35,270 nt of DNA. Source: Flavobacteriales bacterium (GTDB lineage: Bacteria > Bacteroidota > Bacteroidia > Flavobacteriales_D > Parvicellaceae). This document shows positions 33,770 to 35,270 of the stretch, piece by piece. How positions within the stretch are numbered: the stretch's first letter is position 1; the number at the start of each line of letters is the position of its first letter. The translations under genes were made by a program, and so were the position numbers. The notes below the pieces were generated by a model, which saw only the letters and a program-made list of their open reading frames with translations, searched no databases and was not told the origin of the DNA. The stretch covers positions 1-35,270 of the forward strand of contig JAQWQH010000162.1 in NCBI GenBank assembly GCA_029244805.1, in the 5' to 3' direction.

Positions 33770-34660
33770 ATGAAAAATATAACAGTCATTGGAGCTGGAA
33801 CAATGGGCAATGGAATTGCGCATGTATTTGCTCAAAATAATTATTCGGTTTCATTAGTTGATGTAGCGCAAGATTCTTTGGATAGAGCTATTACTACTAT
33901 TACAAAAAACCTTGATCGAATGGTTAAAAGAGAAAAAATCTCAGAGGAAGATAAAACTTCTACACTTAATAATATTACTACATACACAAGTATTGAAACA
34001 GGTGTAAAAAATGCAGATCTAGTCGTTGAAGCAGCTACGGAAAATGTGGATTTGAAATTAAAAATATTCAAAGAAATGGATCAATATGCTCCGGAGGATG
34101 CAATTTTATCTACAAACACATCTTCCATTTCTATTACTAAAATTGCGGCTGTAACTTCTCGCCCTGATAAAGTTATTGGAATGCACTTTATGAACCCTGT
34201 TCCGGTAATGAAATTGGTAGAAATAATTAGAGGATACTCTACCTCAGATGATGTAACCAACACTATCATGGAGACTTCTAAAAGCTTAAAAAAGCTTCCT
34301 ACCGAAGTCAATGATTACCCCGGGTTTGTTGCCAATAAAATCTTAATGCCAATGATTAACGAAGCTATCATAACTTTGCATGAAGGAACTGCTGGAGTTG
34401 AAGAAATAGACACTGTCATGAAATTAGGAATGGCTCACCCAATGGGACCATTGCAATTAGCTGACTTTATTGGTTTAGATGTTTGTTTAGCAATTCTTAA
34501 AGTATTGCAAGATGGATATGGAAATTCTAAATACGCACCATGCCCATTACTAGTAAATATGGTTACTGCAGGGAAATTAGGAGTCAAATCTGGTGAAGGT
34601 TTTTATTCTTGGGGACACGGCACCAAAGACCTAATTGTAGCTGGTAATTTTAAAAAATAA
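33770..34660 (+). CDS. 3-hydroxyacyl-CoA (3-hydroxybutyryl-CoA) dehydrogenase
   Basis: 296 residues. The start is Met31 of the track ORF (MKNITVIGAGTMGNGIAHVF), because the upstream extension is an unrelated hydrophobic stretch overlapping the promoter region. The NAD site is GAGTMG (8-13), the catalytic dyad is His139/Glu151 in GMHFMNPVPVMKLVE, with NTSS nearby, and the C-terminal domain has AHPMGPLQLADFIGLD. The length fits the monofunctional Hbd/PaaH group, interconverting 3-hydroxyacyl-CoA and 3-oxoacyl-CoA in fatty-acid oxidation or butyrate-type pathways. Confidence 0.95.
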   Translation: MKNITVIGAGTMGNGIAHVFAQNNYSVSLVDVAQDSLDRAITTITKNLDRMVKREKISEEDKTSTLNNITTYTSIETGVKNADLVVEAATENVDLKLKIFKEMDQYAPEDAILSTNTSSISITKIAAVTSRPDKVIGMHFMNPVPVMKLVEIIRGYSTSDDVTNTIMETSKSLKKLPTEVNDYPGFVANKILMPMINEAIITLHEGTAGVEEIDTVMKLGMAHPMGPLQLADFIGLDVCLAILKVLQDGYGNSKYAPCPLLVNMVTAGKLGVKSGEGFYSWGHGTKDLIVAGNFKK

Positions 34661-34678
34661 AATTCTATAAATTTTTTA

Positions 34679-34715
34679 AAGCCCTGCTTCAATAACTTGT
34701 TGTGGGGTTTTATGT
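34679..34715 (+). terminator. Possible terminator after the dehydrogenase gene
   Basis: AAAGCCC ... GGGGTTTT with one mismatch and a long A/T-rich loop, 18 bases after the stop. The U-run is short, so this is tentative. Confidence 0.35.
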
Positions 34716-34730
34716 TTTATAGAGATAATC

Positions 34731-34738
34731 TAATATTG
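34731..34738 (+). promoter_or_regulatory. Candidate -7 box of the MoxR gene
   Basis: TAATATTG fits TAnnTTTG with one mismatch and ends 2 bases before the ATG at 34741, implying a leaderless or start-codon-proximal transcript. Confidence 0.35.
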
Positions 34739-34740
34739 TT

Positions 34741-35270
34741 ATGAATTTTAAAAGCACAAATACTTACATTGCCTCTGACGGATTAAAAATTGCGGTTAAC
34801 GCTTCCATAGCTTTACAAAAGCCCCTAATTGTTAAAGGAGAACCCGGAACAGGAAAAACTTTATTAGCAGAAGAAATAGCCGAATCGTTAGATAAAAAGT
34901 TAATTTCTTGGAATGTAAAATCTACCACAACTGCCCAACAAGGTTTATACGAATATGATGCTGTTTCTAGATTACGAGATTCTCAATTAGGCGATGAAAA
35001 AGTAAATGACATCAAAAACTATATCGTTAAAGGTAAACTTTGGAAAGCATTCGAAAGTGAGGAGCAAGTAATCTTGTTAATTGATGAGATAGATAAAGCT
35101 GACATTGAGTTTCCGAATGATTTATTGCAAGAATTGGATAAAATGGAATTCTATTGTTATGAACTAAAAAAGACAATAAAAGCGAAAGTACGCCCAATAA
35201 TAATTATTACATCAAACAATGAAAAAGAACTACCGGATGCGTTTTTAAGAAGATGTTTGTTTCATTATAT
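34741..35270 (+). CDS. MoxR-family AAA+ ATPase (partial, 3' end outside window)
   Basis: The open frame runs off the window end after about 176 codons, so it is not in the ORF track. It begins MNFKSTNTYIASDGLKIAVNASIALQKPLIVKGEPGTGKT, with Walker A GEPGTGKT (about 37-44), Walker B VILLIDEIDKAD (about 115-126), and sensor 1 IIITSNNEKELPDAFLRRC. This is the MoxR pattern: AAA+ chaperone-like ATPases that usually act with VWA-domain partners in cofactor or complex assembly. In Bacteroidota a VWA-containing gene commonly follows; it would lie outside this window. Confidence 0.9.
   Translation, partial: MNFKSTNTYIASDGLKIAVNASIALQKPLIVKGEPGTGKTLLAEEIAESLDKKLISWNVKSTTTAQQGLYEYDAVSRLRDSQLGDEKVNDIKNYIVKGKLWKAFESEEQVILLIDEIDKADIEFPNDLLQELDKMEFYCYELKKTIKAKVRPIIIITSNNEKELPDAFLRRCLFHY

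Overview
The window is AT-rich chromosomal DNA (about one third G+C by eye) from a Bacteroidota bacterium, most likely a member of the Flavobacteriia. The evidence is: perfect TAnnTTTG (-7) promoter boxes upstream of many genes and few Shine-Dalgarno sequences; the Bacteroidota-type long NusB; families largely confined to the phylum (DUF3276, DUF5683, probably DUF6787, LysM fused to a type I periplasmic-binding fold); and a leucine dehydrogenase-nusB-DUF1573-yajC-coaE operon. This is mostly core genome. I see no IS element, prophage, CRISPR array, tRNA or rRNA, and no gene-free stretch over about 230 bases.

Layout. 1-7.5 kb, minus strand: 5' part of a BamA-like Omp85 gene, topB, a LysM plus periplasmic-binding lipid- or envelope-facing protein, and guaA. 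7.7-14 kb, plus strand: miaA, an MFS transporter and a GNAT acetyltransferase packed together, then a transaldolase-family gene, a YciO/Sua5-like gene, a stand-alone class I glutamine amidotransferase and a SpmA-SpmB-like Gate permease with an unusual soluble tail. 13.9-17.4 kb, minus strand: coaE, yajC, DUF1573 lipoprotein, nusB and leucine/amino-acid dehydrogenase (transcribed in the reverse of that order). 17.5-19.8 kb, plus strand: an ABC exporter and a DUF3276 (PUR-like nucleic-acid-binding) gene that carries an apparent +1 frameshift in a T8 run, closed by a strong bidirectional terminator. 19.9-20.9 kb, minus strand: a small acidic protein and an FMN reductase.

21.1-25 kb, plus strand: chromosome partitioning parA-parB, a DUF5683 membrane protein and a lipoamide-dehydrogenase-like flavoprotein that has lost both redox-active cysteines but gained a Cys-rich C-terminus. 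25-30.2 kb: small lipoprotein, DUF445 membrane protein, small membrane protein, smpB, then (minus) a mercaptopyruvate-type sulfurtransferase, an outer-membrane beta-barrel protein and pcm. 30.3-35.3 kb, plus strand: Gfo/Idh/MocA oxidoreductase, a lipoprotein translationally coupled to a polyprenyl-phosphate sugar transferase, 3-hydroxyacyl-CoA dehydrogenase, and the 5' part of a MoxR-type AAA+ ATPase cut by the window end.

Most worth a second look: the disulfide-less Lpd paralogue, the T8 frameshift in DUF3276, the Gate permease with its C-terminal domain, and a set of genes (guaA, pcm, probably miaA, DUF445 and moxR) whose -7 box ends only 2-7 bases before the start codon, which predicts leaderless mRNAs. 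I did not find a clearly new multi-gene defence or metabolic system.
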